DNA of 64,000 bases from Coraliomargarita algicola (GCF_033878955.1 NZ_CP138858.1:4987001-5051000), one strand, 5' to 3'. Positions 17,442 to 26,675 are shown, numbered from the stretch's first letter. Made by a program: numbers and translations. The notes: generated by a model not told the origin, from the sequence alone.

Positions 17442-19178
17442 ATGCTAGTTGTTAAACAAAATCAAATGCGCCAAGCGCATGAACTTTCCGGATTTTTTCG
17501 TTTTAAAGCAGACCGCAATGCGTGCTCTGGATCAGAGGCTTGGGAGAATGGTCTGGTGGGTGATGTGCATGAGCTGGCAGTGCCTGGGAGTTGGAATGAG
17601 CAAGCTCGTGATTTACACGATTTCTTTGGTGAGGGCTGGTATGAGCGTGAGTTTACTGTGCCTGATGGCTGGCAGGGGCAACGCGTTTGGTTACGTATCG
17701 GCAGCACTGCTGGCAACGCGCGCGTGTGGCTGGATGGGCATTTGCTGGGGCAGCACCGTGGGCCGCATTTGCCATTTGAATTTGAACTGACTGCATATGT
17801 GCGCTATGGCGAGACGCAGCGACTCAGTATTGCGGTTGATAATACCTTGGTGCATTATGATTTACCTCCAGGTCAGGCGCGTAGCGATGAAGATCGAGCG
17901 GCTGGGCAGTGTAGTGCCAAGCCCGATGTGGCTTATGATTTTTTTCCGTCGGGTGGTATTCATCGTCCAGTTTGGTTATACACGACCGGGGCGGCCAAAA
18001 TCGAATCCCTGCAAGTCGCGACAAATTTTCAAGGGACGCAAGGGCATTTGCACCTGCGGACCACGGTTTGCGGTGAGGGGGCAGCTGAGTTGCAAGCGGT
18101 GGTGGATGGAAAACGTTATGTATTTCCCGTGGATCAGTGCTCGGTGTTCGGGGAATGTGTGATCGAGAATGTTCGCTTGTGGTCGCCGGAGGATCCGCAC
18201 CTCTACCAGTTGGAATTACAATTGGTATCATCGAAATGTGAGCTGCTCGATTACTATACTCAGGCTGTCGGGGTGCGCACCATACGAGTTGAGGGACATT
18301 CGCTACTCCTAAACGATCAGCCTATTTTCTTGCGTGGAGTGGGCAAACATGAGGATTTCCCAGTAATTGGGAAGGGGTGGATGCCGAGCTGTGTGGTGCG
18401 GGATTTTGATTTAATGCGCTGGATGGGGGCAAATTCTTTTCGAACAACTCACTATCCATATGCGGAGGAGATGTTGGACTATGCCGATCGACACGGGATG
18501 CTGGTGATTGCAGAAACTCCATTTGTTGGCTTAAAAGAGCATCTATATACTGATGATATGCTGGCGCGTGCCCAGGATACGATTGAGGAGATGATTGTGC
18601 GCGATTATAATCATCCAAGTGTGATTTTGTGGTCAATGGCGAACGAGCCTAATGTGCGTAGTGAAGCTGGGCGTACATTCTTCAAAGGCATGGCGGATAA
18701 AGCACGTAGTATGGATGCGACGCGGCCCATTATGTTTGTCGCGCATCAGTGGCCGGACAATAACCTAGGAGCTGAGTTTTATGATATGATCGGGGTCAAC
18801 AAATACTATGGTTGGTATAGCGATCCGGGGGATATTGACGGTTCTTTGCAGAAGTTGATAGATAATTTGGAGGCCTTTAACAAAGAATTTGATTGTCCGG
18901 TTATGCTGGCCGAATTTGGTGCGGATGCAGTCGCCGGTATTCATAGTGATCCGCCAGCAATGTTCACTGAAGAGTATCAGGCGCAAACGATTGAGAAGCA
19001 GTATAATGCGGTCAAGGATTTACCCTGGATGGTTGGTACACATGTCTGGGCGTTTGCTGATTTTAAAACTCAGCAGTCTTACACGCGAGTGAATGGTAAT
19101 CGCAAGGGGCTCTTTACTCGTAATCGGCATCCTAAGATGGCAGCGCATACGGTGCGTCGCTTGTGGACAGGCCAATGA
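17442..19178 (+). CDS. uidA: GH2 beta-glucuronidase
   Basis: 578 residues, close to E. coli GUS at 603. Jelly-roll domain at residues 30-180 (GSWNEQ, YEREFTVP, WLDGHLLGQHRGPHLPFEF), an immunoglobulin-like middle, then a TIM barrel. The acid/base is the Glu of LWSMANEPN (about 404), the nucleophile the Glu of LAEFGAD (about 491), matching the spacing of E413/E504 in E. coli. GNRKGLFTR supplies the Asn-x-Lys motif that holds the glucuronate carboxylate, which is strong evidence for uronic acid specificity. It has no signal peptide, so it acts on imported oligosaccharides. Start ATG at 17442, 35 bp after the oxidoreductase stop; an overlapping longer frame from 17235 is rejected. Confidence 0.9.
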   Translation: MLVVKQNQMRQAHELSGFFRFKADRNACSGSEAWENGLVGDVHELAVPGSWNEQARDLHDFFGEGWYEREFTVPDGWQGQRVWLRIGSTAGNARVWLDGHLLGQHRGPHLPFEFELTAYVRYGETQRLSIAVDNTLVHYDLPPGQARSDEDRAAGQCSAKPDVAYDFFPSGGIHRPVWLYTTGAAKIESLQVATNFQGTQGHLHLRTTVCGEGAAELQAVVDGKRYVFPVDQCSVFGECVIENVRLWSPEDPHLYQLELQLVSSKCELLDYYTQAVGVRTIRVEGHSLLLNDQPIFLRGVGKHEDFPVIGKGWMPSCVVRDFDLMRWMGANSFRTTHYPYAEEMLDYADRHGMLVIAETPFVGLKEHLYTDDMLARAQDTIEEMIVRDYNHPSVILWSMANEPNVRSEAGRTFFKGMADKARSMDATRPIMFVAHQWPDNNLGAEFYDMIGVNKYYGWYSDPGDIDGSLQKLIDNLEAFNKEFDCPVMLAEFGADAVAGIHSDPPAMFTEEYQAQTIEKQYNAVKDLPWMVGTHVWAFADFKTQQSYTRVNGNRKGLFTRNRHPKMAAHTVRRLWTGQ

Positions 19179-19527
19179 TGCGTGTGCGATTGACTTGGTG
19201 CTCTGGGTGGATGCTGCCCGGCAGATTTATTTTGCGCATTCGGAAATATTTACCGATTATGTAATTTGCGCTGTATTAATTGCAGTTCGATCTTGAATTT
19301 AGATGTAGGCGAGTCGTGGGATTAATTTTTTAGAATTTTATTTGATGTTTTAAATTGATTCTTAAGTGTCTTTAAAGCAACTTCTTATGTTTTTATATGG
19401 CACGGTGTTTTTGTGTTTTAATTGGCGTTATTTTTGATTGGGTATACTTGTTGCTTTGTCTATTGCAAAGTAGCAGATAGTGGCTACGTTAAACTCATTA
19501 TTTTTAATCTTTAATTATAGAATCATC
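19179..19527. other. AT-rich intergenic region, no gene seen
   Basis: About 350 bp between the beta-glucuronidase and the surface-signal protein gene. It becomes strongly AT-rich from about 19300 (TTTAGAATTTTATTTGATG). No terminator-like hairpin or open frame with protein-like content was found. It presumably carries the promoter of the gene at 19528. Confidence 0.5.
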
Positions 19528-20115
19528 ATGAAAAGGGCACTCACATTTTCCTTATTTAGTCTCATTGCCGGCGCATCGTCAGTCATGGCAGCTTACCAAT
19601 ATGGCGACTATGTAAATTATGACTACAGCAGCCTGACTGTTGTGGAAGATAGCAGCTTAAGTTTGGACTTCTTTATCGAGTCTTCCGCTGATGGTTATGA
19701 CATTCTGGACTGGGATACTTTGACGGTCGAAATTACTAGCAGTAGTAACGAAGTCACGTTGAGGGATGTGAGCGTGACTGGCACGTCCATCGATATTGGA
19801 AATTTTGTAGCTGGCGATAGCTTGTTTTTCTTCGTTAGTGGTGATCAAGGCACGACGAGCACTTCCTACACTCGGGACTTGGGGCACCGTGGTTGGGAAT
19901 ATAGTAGCACGTTCAATGGTCCGGATTCTTTATTTTTTGGTGGGAACTATGGCCAAAATGGAAGCGATTATGCGCAACTTTCGTTTCGCGTTAGTGGGGG
20001 AGCACCTCAATCCGCCAGCGGTCAACCACTACCAGGTGTCGCAGTGTCGATGTTGATGGGGAGTGCTGGGCTCTACTGGGTCAAGCGTAAGAAAGCTGAC
20101 TGCGTCGCTGCTTAA
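19528..20115 (+). CDS. exported protein with PEP-CTERM-like sorting signal
   Basis: 195 residues. Signal peptide MKRALTFSLFSLIAGASSVMA, then a Ser/Asp/Tyr-rich beta body. The C-terminus is a proline motif (QPLPG), a hydrophobic stretch (VAVSMLMGSAGLYWV) and a basic end (KRKKADC). This is the three-part layout of exosortase substrates, but the motif reads PLPG rather than VPEP, so its sorting class is uncertain. The start at 19528 gives a clean signal peptide; the frame also opens 16 codons earlier. No exosortase is in the window. A strong terminator follows 41 bp later, so it is monocistronic. Confidence 0.75.
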   Translation: MKRALTFSLFSLIAGASSVMAAYQYGDYVNYDYSSLTVVEDSSLSLDFFIESSADGYDILDWDTLTVEITSSSNEVTLRDVSVTGTSIDIGNFVAGDSLFFFVSGDQGTTSTSYTRDLGHRGWEYSSTFNGPDSLFFGGNYGQNGSDYAQLSFRVSGGAPQSASGQPLPGVAVSMLMGSAGLYWVKRKKADCVAA

Positions 20116-20156
20116 TGATAACGGTCCATATCTGAAACACGAAAGTTAATCTACTG

Positions 20157-20196
20157 AAAGCACTTCGTCCCTGTTGGGATGAAGTGCTTTTTTTTG
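20157..20196 (+). terminator. strong intrinsic terminator
   Basis: A 15-bp stem (20157-20171 with 20176-20190, one G-T pair) around a TGTT loop, then a run of Ts. It closes the gene at 19528-20115. Confidence 0.93.
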
Positions 20197-20373
20197 TGTG
20201 TGTGTTGCGAATCTTTTATCTAAAGTCGTTCATTGTGGTGTGATTCAAATGCGAGGCAATGAATTCGGCGTTCGTTGTTTAGATACACCCGCTTTAATCG
20301 TATTAGATCGGTGGAAATATGTCGCCATTTGCTAGTTAGTTGATCATTATCTATCTAGGAATCGGGGGTTATT

Positions 20374-20871
20374 ATGCTTCATCAAAAATTACGTATATCT
20401 TGCCATCGCATATTGGATGCAGGTGTGAAGCAGTTGGACGTACCGATTGGTATTGTTAGTCACATATACAACGGGCTGTATCGGGTGATTGCGATTAATA
20501 GCGAGATGGGGGAGCTGGTTGAGAATGCAGTTTTTCCACTGGAAAAAACTTACTGTCGGGACGTATACCAGTCGGGGAAAGCTATGGCTCTAACGGATAT
20601 CGATCATGTTCCTGGCTTGCGCTTGCATCCCTTGTACTTGAGTTTGCCTCTGGAAGCTTATATCGGTGCACCCATTATCCGTAAGGATAGTGTTTGGGGG
20701 ACCGTGAATTTTAGCTCTTCCAAATTGCACGATGCTTTTACGGAGCAGGACCTTGCTTATGTCGAGAGCTGTGCGCGGCAAGTCAGCGAATTATTGGCAG
20801 ATATGGATGCCCCAATGGTGGGTGATGTCGGCACTTTTGCTCCCTTTGGGCCGGATGCACACCGAGGCTAG
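20374..20871 (+). CDS. stand-alone GAF domain protein
   Basis: 165 residues, almost all one GAF fold (about residues 5-140): SHIYNGLYRVIAINSEMGEL, the conserved YCRDVYQSGKAM, and YIGAPIIRKDSVWGTVNFSS. The tail (GDVGTFAPFGPDAHRG) is poorly ordered. GAF domains bind small molecules or tetrapyrroles, or dimerise. With no output domain, this may pass a signal to a separate histidine kinase such as the one at 24190-25803. That link is inference. It converges on the choice-of-anchor A gene. A single Cys (YCRDVY) sits where some GAF proteins bind cofactors. Confidence 0.8.
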   Translation: MLHQKLRISCHRILDAGVKQLDVPIGIVSHIYNGLYRVIAINSEMGELVENAVFPLEKTYCRDVYQSGKAMALTDIDHVPGLRLHPLYLSLPLEAYIGAPIIRKDSVWGTVNFSSSKLHDAFTEQDLAYVESCARQVSELLADMDAPMVGDVGTFAPFGPDAHRG

Positions 20872-20931
20872 CTGCAGTTTTAGATTTTACCGCCAGCGCC
20901 TTCGATTCCTAGCGGAAAACTTAGATACGGC

Positions 20932-21978
20932 CTAAACACGGCGTTTCATGGCGACCATGATGAGTGCAGAGAATCCAAAGATGAGGGCGTAGGTGGTGGG
21001 TTCGGGGACGGCTGCAACTAGCTTTTCTGTGAAGTTGGTGTCCAGCGCGGGGAGGTGGAGCTCTTGGCCGCCAGTTTCGATATTGTTGGCCACTACAACA
21101 CCTTCGATAATGTTGCCTACACTGTTAATGTTGGCTTCAGGTGCCAGAATGCTGCCCCAGAATTTTCCATTGCCTCCGATGGTGATGGTATCGGCGGCAG
21201 TTGCGTCGACGAAGTTGAAGAGCATTTTCGAAGCGAATGTATCGTTCCAGCCGTCATTTTTAAATGCGCCAGTGGGAGTGCCGGTGATATTGACGACGAC
21301 GCCATCCACAGCTGCCAGTTGACTTAGGAGCGATTTATCGTTGTTGTTGCTAATCTGGGTCAGCTGATCGAAGGCCATATTGACGACGACGAGGCCATCG
21401 GCGTTGGAATCGACTAGGTTGCCAACTAAATCACCCTGATTGTTGACGTAAAGAGAGGCGCCACTGTCGTTGATGAGCTTGCCCACATTTACCGCGAATG
21501 CCTTCATTTCCTGGGCACTAGAGCTTATGTCCATATCGGGATCCAGGATGACTTTGCCACCGGAGTTGACTTGAATTCTTTTGCCATTGCTGAAGGTCGC
21601 CATGCTACCTTGGTTGGTGAGGATGACCCCAGCGTTGACGCCATTTGTGCTGATGCGCACATTTCCTGAATTGATCGTCATATTTCCATTTACAGAGCCT
21701 GCGACTATGACTGATTCGTCTGGTGGTGTGACTGTCAAGGTGTTGGGGGCCCCCGAAACACTGCCATAGGTCGAGCCATATACGATGAAACGTCCTTCAG
21801 TGTGTGCCGTTGTCGTATAGTCGCCCAAGGCTACCATGTTATACTTAGTGAGCAGGTCCGCCACTGGCAAGTCGAGGGTGCTGGCATTGCCGCTGATGAC
21901 TGCTGCGAGGCTGCTGGCCAGTGCGATGTATGTGAGCTTACCGTATTTGCGAAGGAAATATGAGTATTTTGTAGTCAT
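20932..21978 (-). CDS. choice-of-anchor A family protein with PEP-CTERM signal
   Basis: 348 residues. N-terminal signal (YIALASSLAAVISGNAS), then the choice-of-anchor A adhesin-like domain: YNMVALGDYTTTAHTEGRFI, SVIVAGSVNGNMTINSGN, and the closing WGSILAPEANINS...GNIIEGVVVANN. The C-terminus is a textbook PEP-CTERM: AAVPEPTTYALIFGFSALIM, then a few residues and KRRV. In this family the signal is recognised by an exosortase, and the protein ends up at the surface or in the extracellular matrix. Translation may be controlled by a hairpin right before its start (see 21980-22010). Confidence 0.9.
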   Translation of the reverse strand: MTTKYSYFLRKYGKLTYIALASSLAAVISGNASTLDLPVADLLTKYNMVALGDYTTTAHTEGRFIVYGSTYGSVSGAPNTLTVTPPDESVIVAGSVNGNMTINSGNVRISTNGVNAGVILTNQGSMATFSNGKRIQVNSGGKVILDPDMDISSSAQEMKAFAVNVGKLINDSGASLYVNNQGDLVGNLVDSNADGLVVVNMAFDQLTQISNNNDKSLLSQLAAVDGVVVNITGTPTGAFKNDGWNDTFASKMLFNFVDATAADTITIGGNGKFWGSILAPEANINSVGNIIEGVVVANNIETGGQELHLPALDTNFTEKLVAAVPEPTTYALIFGFSALIMVAMKRRV

Positions 21979-21979
21979 G

Positions 21980-22010
21980 GTGATTTACGCAGATTGTTTG
22001 CGGAAATCAC
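21980..22010 (-). promoter_or_regulatory. stem-loop directly before the choice-of-anchor A start codon
   Basis: On the mRNA strand a 12-base arm, GTGATTTCCGCA, pairs with TGCGTAAATCAC (one mismatch, 7-base loop). It ends one base before the ATG at 21978. No Shine-Dalgarno is visible in or around it, so the structure could limit translation. Not tied to any known riboswitch. Confidence 0.4.
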
Positions 22011-22183
22011 GTATTAGTCAAGGGGGTAATGCCCCTAATTTGCTCATCTTGGGATGCGCTTTATCGGGTGCTCGCTTTTTTTAGGGAAAAGGATTTTTTT
22101 AAATTGATATACTAGAATCTGATGTTCATTTTGATGTTTTAAGCGCCATACATCGGCACTGCTTTCACTCAAATGCCCTGAAA

Positions 22184-22963
22184 ATGTTAGATACCCTGTG
22201 TAGTCGATTGTGTGCGAAAGGAGCGACTCCCATTGAGTGGGAAGGTTTTAATGGTTATGCTTTAAATTTTAAGGAACGTGTCTTGCGAGTCGTTCTGCCT
22301 CGAATGATGGCATCCGGGAGTCCTTGGTTTTGGCGACCGGAGTTTTTTGGTGCGTTTGCTCAGACAGATCAGATGCTTTTGGAGCGTGGATGGGTGCTGG
22401 TTTTCTTGGACCTGCCAGATCATTATGGCTGCCCGCATGCGGTTGAGCTTTTTGCTGCGATGCACCTGTTTGTCACACAAAGCTTAGGTCTGAGTGAGCG
22501 AATGGCGGTGGTGGCACTGAGTCGAGCAGGGCTTTCTGCTTATAATTTTGCATCGCGCTATCCGGAGAAGGTTTGCGCGCTCTATGCCGATAATCCTGTA
22601 TGTGACTTTCGTAGCTGGCCAGGTGGTATCGGTGTGGGGCCTGGGAGTGAGAACGATTGGCGGAACTTACTCAAAGTATATGATTTGAGTCATGCGGAAG
22701 CTTTGGCTTATGCAGACCAGCCACTCAGTTTGGAGGTCTTGAGGCCCATCGTGGATGCGAAAATCCCAATTTTACATGTCTGTGGTGATCGCGATGAGAT
22801 TGTTCCTTATCAGGAGAATTCACTAGGCCTCGGACAGAATGTTCAACAACTAGGCGGCGACTACCAGGTCATCATGATTCCTGGTGGCAAGCACCATCCC
22901 CATGGTTTGCCTGACCCCACGCCGATTGTCGCATTTTTGGAAGCTTCTATTCCCTGCCACTGA
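22184..22963 (+). CDS. alpha/beta hydrolase, probable carbohydrate esterase
   Basis: 259 residues, no signal peptide. The nucleophile elbow reads VVALSRAGLSAYNFASRYPE near residue 108; the first position before Ser is Leu-Ser rather than the usual Gly-x-Ser-x-Gly. The acid is near HVCGDRDEIVPYQEN and the His in IPGGKHHPHG. It lies 14 bp before an exported SGNH hydrolase on the same strand, a pairing that suggests a two-step removal of ester groups from a sugar polymer, one enzyme outside and one inside. The substrate is unknown. Confidence 0.75.
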   Translation: MLDTLCSRLCAKGATPIEWEGFNGYALNFKERVLRVVLPRMMASGSPWFWRPEFFGAFAQTDQMLLERGWVLVFLDLPDHYGCPHAVELFAAMHLFVTQSLGLSERMAVVALSRAGLSAYNFASRYPEKVCALYADNPVCDFRSWPGGIGVGPGSENDWRNLLKVYDLSHAEALAYADQPLSLEVLRPIVDAKIPILHVCGDRDEIVPYQENSLGLGQNVQQLGGDYQVIMIPGGKHHPHGLPDPTPIVAFLEASIPCH

Positions 22964-22977
22964 TATCATTTTTCTAT

Positions 22978-24168
22978 ATGAAACATCTAATATTTTTTAC
23001 TATTTTTGTTATGATTTCGACACAAGTAACGACCGCGCAGTCATCCCTGCACTTTTCAGAATTCGATCAACGTGCCGCTGGTGGCAGTTCACTCACTGTG
23101 GCCTTTCTTGGTGGCAGCTTGACTTGGGGCGCGCAGGCTACGGATCCACTTAAGACTTCATATCGGGCGTTAGTGTCTAATCACCTGCGTGAGCGTTATC
23201 CACAGGCTAAGTTCACTTTTGTAGATGCGGCGATTGGGGGCACTGGTTCACAACTAGGGGTCTTCCGCTTGCAGCGTGATGTTCTGGATTATCAACCGGA
23301 TCTCGTTTTTCTTGATTTTACAGTTAACGATGGCGCGTATGCCTTGCCGACAGATGACCGTCTTTCCTCGTATGAGGCCATTATACGTCAATTGTTGCGA
23401 TCTGGTACTCCGGTGATTCAAGTCATATTGGCGATGAAGGCGGATGTTCAGCTCGAGCCTTCGTCGCGCCCTCTGGATGCATTGCACAAGGAGATTGGGG
23501 CTGCCTATCAATTGCCTCTGGCAGATGTTCTGGCACAGATGCGGCAAGCTGTCGTAGTGGAAGGACGTGCTACACCGGATGAACTGTGGGATCTTCCTTA
23601 TGATCAAACGCATCCTGGTGATGCGGGCTATGCTCTATATGCGGAGTGTGTCTGGGCCACTTATCTGGAGGCGGTGCAAGAGGAGTTAGTATGTCATTTA
23701 CCAGAGACAATGTTGCACCCAGATCACTACATGCAATTGGATCGCTTCCGTTTATGTGGCTTAGACATTTTGCCTGCAGGGTGGTCGCGCGGGGTGCCGC
23801 ATCGTAATGCGATTGCCTTTGATTTTGTATGCTCGCGTTGGATGGACGATGTCGCGATTGCGCGTGCAGTTGAGGGCGTTGTGCCAGAGGCTTTGAAGCT
23901 AGAGTTTCAGGGGCAATCCGTGCTGCTTTTCGGAGAGGGGACTCAGAAGTCAGGTCGCTACATTGTGCGAATCGATGGTGGTGAAGCCAAGGAGTACAAT
24001 ATGTATTGCAAGGACGGTAATATGCGGCACGTGCAGATAATTGCACAGGGGCTAAAACCCGGAATTACACATACTCTCGAAATTACCCCCAAACTCGCTG
24101 ATGGGGAAGAGTTGCGTCTGGAAAGTGTTTGTGTGGCAGGTGGTGCGGTGCTCGCGCTGGCGGAGTAA
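22978..24168 (+). CDS. secreted SGNH/GDSL hydrolase with beta-rich C-terminal domain
   Basis: 396 residues with signal peptide MKHLIFFTIFVMISTQVTTA. SGNH blocks: VAFLGGSLTWGA (Ser, residue about 47), AAIGGTGSQLG (Gly), FLDFTVNDGA (Asn) and YDQTHPGDAGY (Asp and His). The last 130 residues form a sandwich-like module. The nucleophile block is GGS rather than GDS, as in several bacterial polysaccharide acetyl esterases. It is cotranscribed with the alpha/beta hydrolase and not closely similar to the SGNH enzyme at 10592-11884. Confidence 0.85.
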   Translation: MKHLIFFTIFVMISTQVTTAQSSLHFSEFDQRAAGGSSLTVAFLGGSLTWGAQATDPLKTSYRALVSNHLRERYPQAKFTFVDAAIGGTGSQLGVFRLQRDVLDYQPDLVFLDFTVNDGAYALPTDDRLSSYEAIIRQLLRSGTPVIQVILAMKADVQLEPSSRPLDALHKEIGAAYQLPLADVLAQMRQAVVVEGRATPDELWDLPYDQTHPGDAGYALYAECVWATYLEAVQEELVCHLPETMLHPDHYMQLDRFRLCGLDILPAGWSRGVPHRNAIAFDFVCSRWMDDVAIARAVEGVVPEALKLEFQGQSVLLFGEGTQKSGRYIVRIDGGEAKEYNMYCKDGNMRHVQIIAQGLKPGITHTLEITPKLADGEELRLESVCVAGGAVLALAE

Positions 24169-24193
24169 CACGCTGCTGGCGCGAGCATTTTAC
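24150..24193. terminator. weak hairpin between convergent genes
   Basis: GCTCGCGC (24150-24157) pairs with GCGCGAGC (24179-24186), 21-base loop, then ATTTTA. The left arm lies in the end of the SGNH gene. Long loop and short T-run make it doubtful. Confidence 0.3.
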
Positions 24194-25803
24194 TGAGCTC
24201 GATTTAGTGTGACGATAAATTCACTGCCGTTGTTTTTCTGACTCTTTACTTGGATCGTGCCGCCCAGTTGAGTTACAAATCTTTGGACGATGGCCAAGCC
24301 CAAGCCAGCGCCACCAAAACGGCGTGTGTTGCTGGCGTCTTCTTGCACAAAAGCTTCAAAGATTCCATCGATTCGACTGGCGTCAATTCCGATGCCAGTA
24401 TCGCGGATATGGAATGAAATTTGATCCGATGAATGTGGCATTACGGTCAGTGACACCTCACCCGTATGCGTGAATTTGACTGCATTTGACAAGAGGTTCC
24501 AGAGTATCTGTCGCAACATTGGCGGGTCGCAGGTAATTGTAGCGCAGTCTGTCGGGATCGGCTGGACTTGAAAAGCGACTCCCTTCGACTCGGCTTGGTG
24601 GATCAATGGGGGCACCAGTTCTCGTAAAAATGAGTCAAGTTCGATCTCCCGGTAATGATATAAATGTAGTTGCTTGGATTGGCTCAGGACTAGGACGTCG
24701 TCCAGTAGGCGGGTCAATGTCTGGGCCGATTGAAGTATGACGGAGGCGTTGTCGACAATTTCCTTATCATCCGCTGACATTTTGATGAGTTCAGACATGC
24801 CGCAAATTCCATTGAGTGGTGTCCGTAACTCATGACTCATGTTTGCATAAAATCGCTCCTTGATGGATGCGACATCGCGCTCCATATTCTGACTGTGTTG
24901 GACGCGTCGTATAAAGAGGTAGTAAAGGAAAATGACCACTAACACCAATACCGTCACTATCACTGTGATCGTTCGAATATAGAATGCATTCGGGGAGACC
25001 TGTAGCCAGCCAGCTTTAGGCACCGCAGCCATCTCCCAACTTCCTGAGAGCAATTTGATCGGGGAGCGCACCGGGTCGGCCTGATCGATTGCAGGCGAGC
25101 CATAGAATATTTCTCCCTTGGCGCCGCTTGCATCCTGCCCTCGTATATTCACCTGTATCGGTAGGGATGGGTCGTATAGCCCCGCTTCTTCATACAAGAC
25201 GCCAGTATCAAATGGGGTAGAAAGAATGCCCCAGAATTCCAGCTGCTGGTTCTCTTTTGAACGAATATAGACTGGAAAGCGGCCGATCACGGCTTCTCCG
25301 CCTTGAACTAGTGTAAATGGTCCTGCAATGATAGGTTTGCCAGTCTCTTTAACCTTAAATGCACCCTCTCTTTGGGTGGGGTGTTTGGCATAGTCGAGTC
25401 CGAGTGCAGCCTCATTACCCTCCAGCGGATATACATGGCGAACGACCATATCCGGTGCTGCGGCAATGTTACGAAGTCCTGAGCGTGAACTTACTAAGCG
25501 AGAGCAAATTTCCTGAAACTCCTCATCGGTAATACCGCCGTTGATTTCAATCATACGAGCCAATCCGACGACGAGATAGAAAGTCGAAATGGTTTCCGCT
25601 TGAATGCGCGAGGCTAGGATCGAGGCTTCTGATAAAGTTTCTTCGCGCTGGTCATTGAGCGCTCGCTCCAAATCGACACGCTCTAAGTGAGTATCGATGA
25701 CAACTGCACCTCCAATGATGCCACTGGCTACCAGCAACAACCATAGCAGCGGACTGGCAGCAAAATAGCCTGCTCTGGGCTGTTTGAATAATAGAGTTGG
25801 CAT
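24190..25803 (-). CDS. CHASE-domain sensor histidine kinase
   Basis: 537 residues. TM1 at about 19-36 (LLWLLLVASGIIGGAVV), an extracytoplasmic CHASE sensor at about 70-265 (GLARMIEINGGITDEEFQEI, YPLEGNEAALGLDYAKHP), TM2 at about 276-298 (ITVIVTVLVLVVIFLYYLF). HisKA has the phospho-His in FYANMSHELRTPLNGI (about 324). The ATPase has LLSNAVKFTH, IRDTGIGID, and GGAGLGLAIVQRF. There is no receiver domain, so it needs a partner response regulator, none being adjacent. CHASE domains sense small molecules outside the membrane. It converges on the SGNH gene. Confidence 0.92.
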   Translation of the reverse strand: MPTLLFKQPRAGYFAASPLLWLLLVASGIIGGAVVIDTHLERVDLERALNDQREETLSEASILASRIQAETISTFYLVVGLARMIEINGGITDEEFQEICSRLVSSRSGLRNIAAAPDMVVRHVYPLEGNEAALGLDYAKHPTQREGAFKVKETGKPIIAGPFTLVQGGEAVIGRFPVYIRSKENQQLEFWGILSTPFDTGVLYEEAGLYDPSLPIQVNIRGQDASGAKGEIFYGSPAIDQADPVRSPIKLLSGSWEMAAVPKAGWLQVSPNAFYIRTITVIVTVLVLVVIFLYYLFIRRVQHSQNMERDVASIKERFYANMSHELRTPLNGICGMSELIKMSADDKEIVDNASVILQSAQTLTRLLDDVLVLSQSKQLHLYHYREIELDSFLRELVPPLIHQAESKGVAFQVQPIPTDCATITCDPPMLRQILWNLLSNAVKFTHTGEVSLTVMPHSSDQISFHIRDTGIGIDASRIDGIFEAFVQEDASNTRRFGGAGLGLAIVQRFVTQLGGTIQVKSQKNNGSEFIVTLNRAQ

Positions 25804-25985
25804 GGCGGGTCAGTATCGATTGCTAGGGTTTTCCAATTGTATCTAAAATTTTTAGTATTTGTCGACGCATAGGATCCGACGAGAATTGTTTAATTCAAAA
25901 ACAAGGAACCGTGTCTATCCTAATGGTGTTTTCATCATGTTTTTAGTGTGACATGTCCGGACTCCTGCTTCAGTCAATGTAGATC

Positions 25986-26579
25986 ATGCATTTTAAAGAA
26001 AACCCGCGCTTTATTGAAACTATTGCCGCATTTGATGCGCTCAACGCTCAGGACCCCAATAGGGTCGAGTTTGAGGGAAAGCCCATGCCGAAGGAGTTGC
26101 ACGACGCCTACGCAATGACCCGCTGGGTGGAGGCTCTCGATCCAGAAGCCAGTGAAGCCGTGCATTTAGCGGCGCGTTGCCAGCATCTATGTCGTTGGGA
26201 AGTGCCTCGTAGTAGTTACCCTGAGGGGCGAGGGGGCTATCTGAAATGGCGCAGCGATTTGAAAAAATGGCATGCTCAGAAAAGTGCCGAGATCTTAGGT
26301 GCACATGCTTACGATTCCACCATGATCGAGGCAGTGAGTACCATTAATCTGAAGGAGGGGCTGAAGTCTAATTATGAGGTGCAATTGATTGAGGATGCGC
26401 TCTGCCTGGTTTTCCTGGAAACCCAGTTTGAGTCCTATCTGGACCAGTGGGACGAGGCCAAGGTCATCCGTATATTGCAGAAGACTTGGGCTAAAATGAG
26501 TGCGCGTGGGCATGCGGCTGCGCTCAAACTGAAACTCTCAGATCGCGCCAGTCGATTGGTACAGCAAGCTTTGTCCTGA
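25986..26579 (+). CDS. DUF4202 family protein
   Basis: 197 residues, cytoplasmic. The DUF4202 signature is clear: FIETIAAFDALNAQDPNRV, LHDAYAMTRWVEALDPEASE, HLAARCQHLCRWEVPRSSYP, and the end region VQLIEDALCLVFLETQFESY. The conserved His residues (AARCQHLCRW) resemble a metal-dependent HD-like helical fold, but no activity has been assigned to the family to my knowledge. Often seen near sulfur-metabolism genes elsewhere; here the neighbours are unrelated. Confidence 0.88.
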   Translation: MHFKENPRFIETIAAFDALNAQDPNRVEFEGKPMPKELHDAYAMTRWVEALDPEASEAVHLAARCQHLCRWEVPRSSYPEGRGGYLKWRSDLKKWHAQKSAEILGAHAYDSTMIEAVSTINLKEGLKSNYEVQLIEDALCLVFLETQFESYLDQWDEAKVIRILQKTWAKMSARGHAAALKLKLSDRASRLVQQALS

Positions 26580-26675
26580 TGCTCGGGGGAGCGCGCCATG
26601 GCAGGATTTGAGGTTTCTGTGGCATAGCGCGTGGTCGATTTTATGATAAAATGGTGCTTCCTAACCCATTATATC

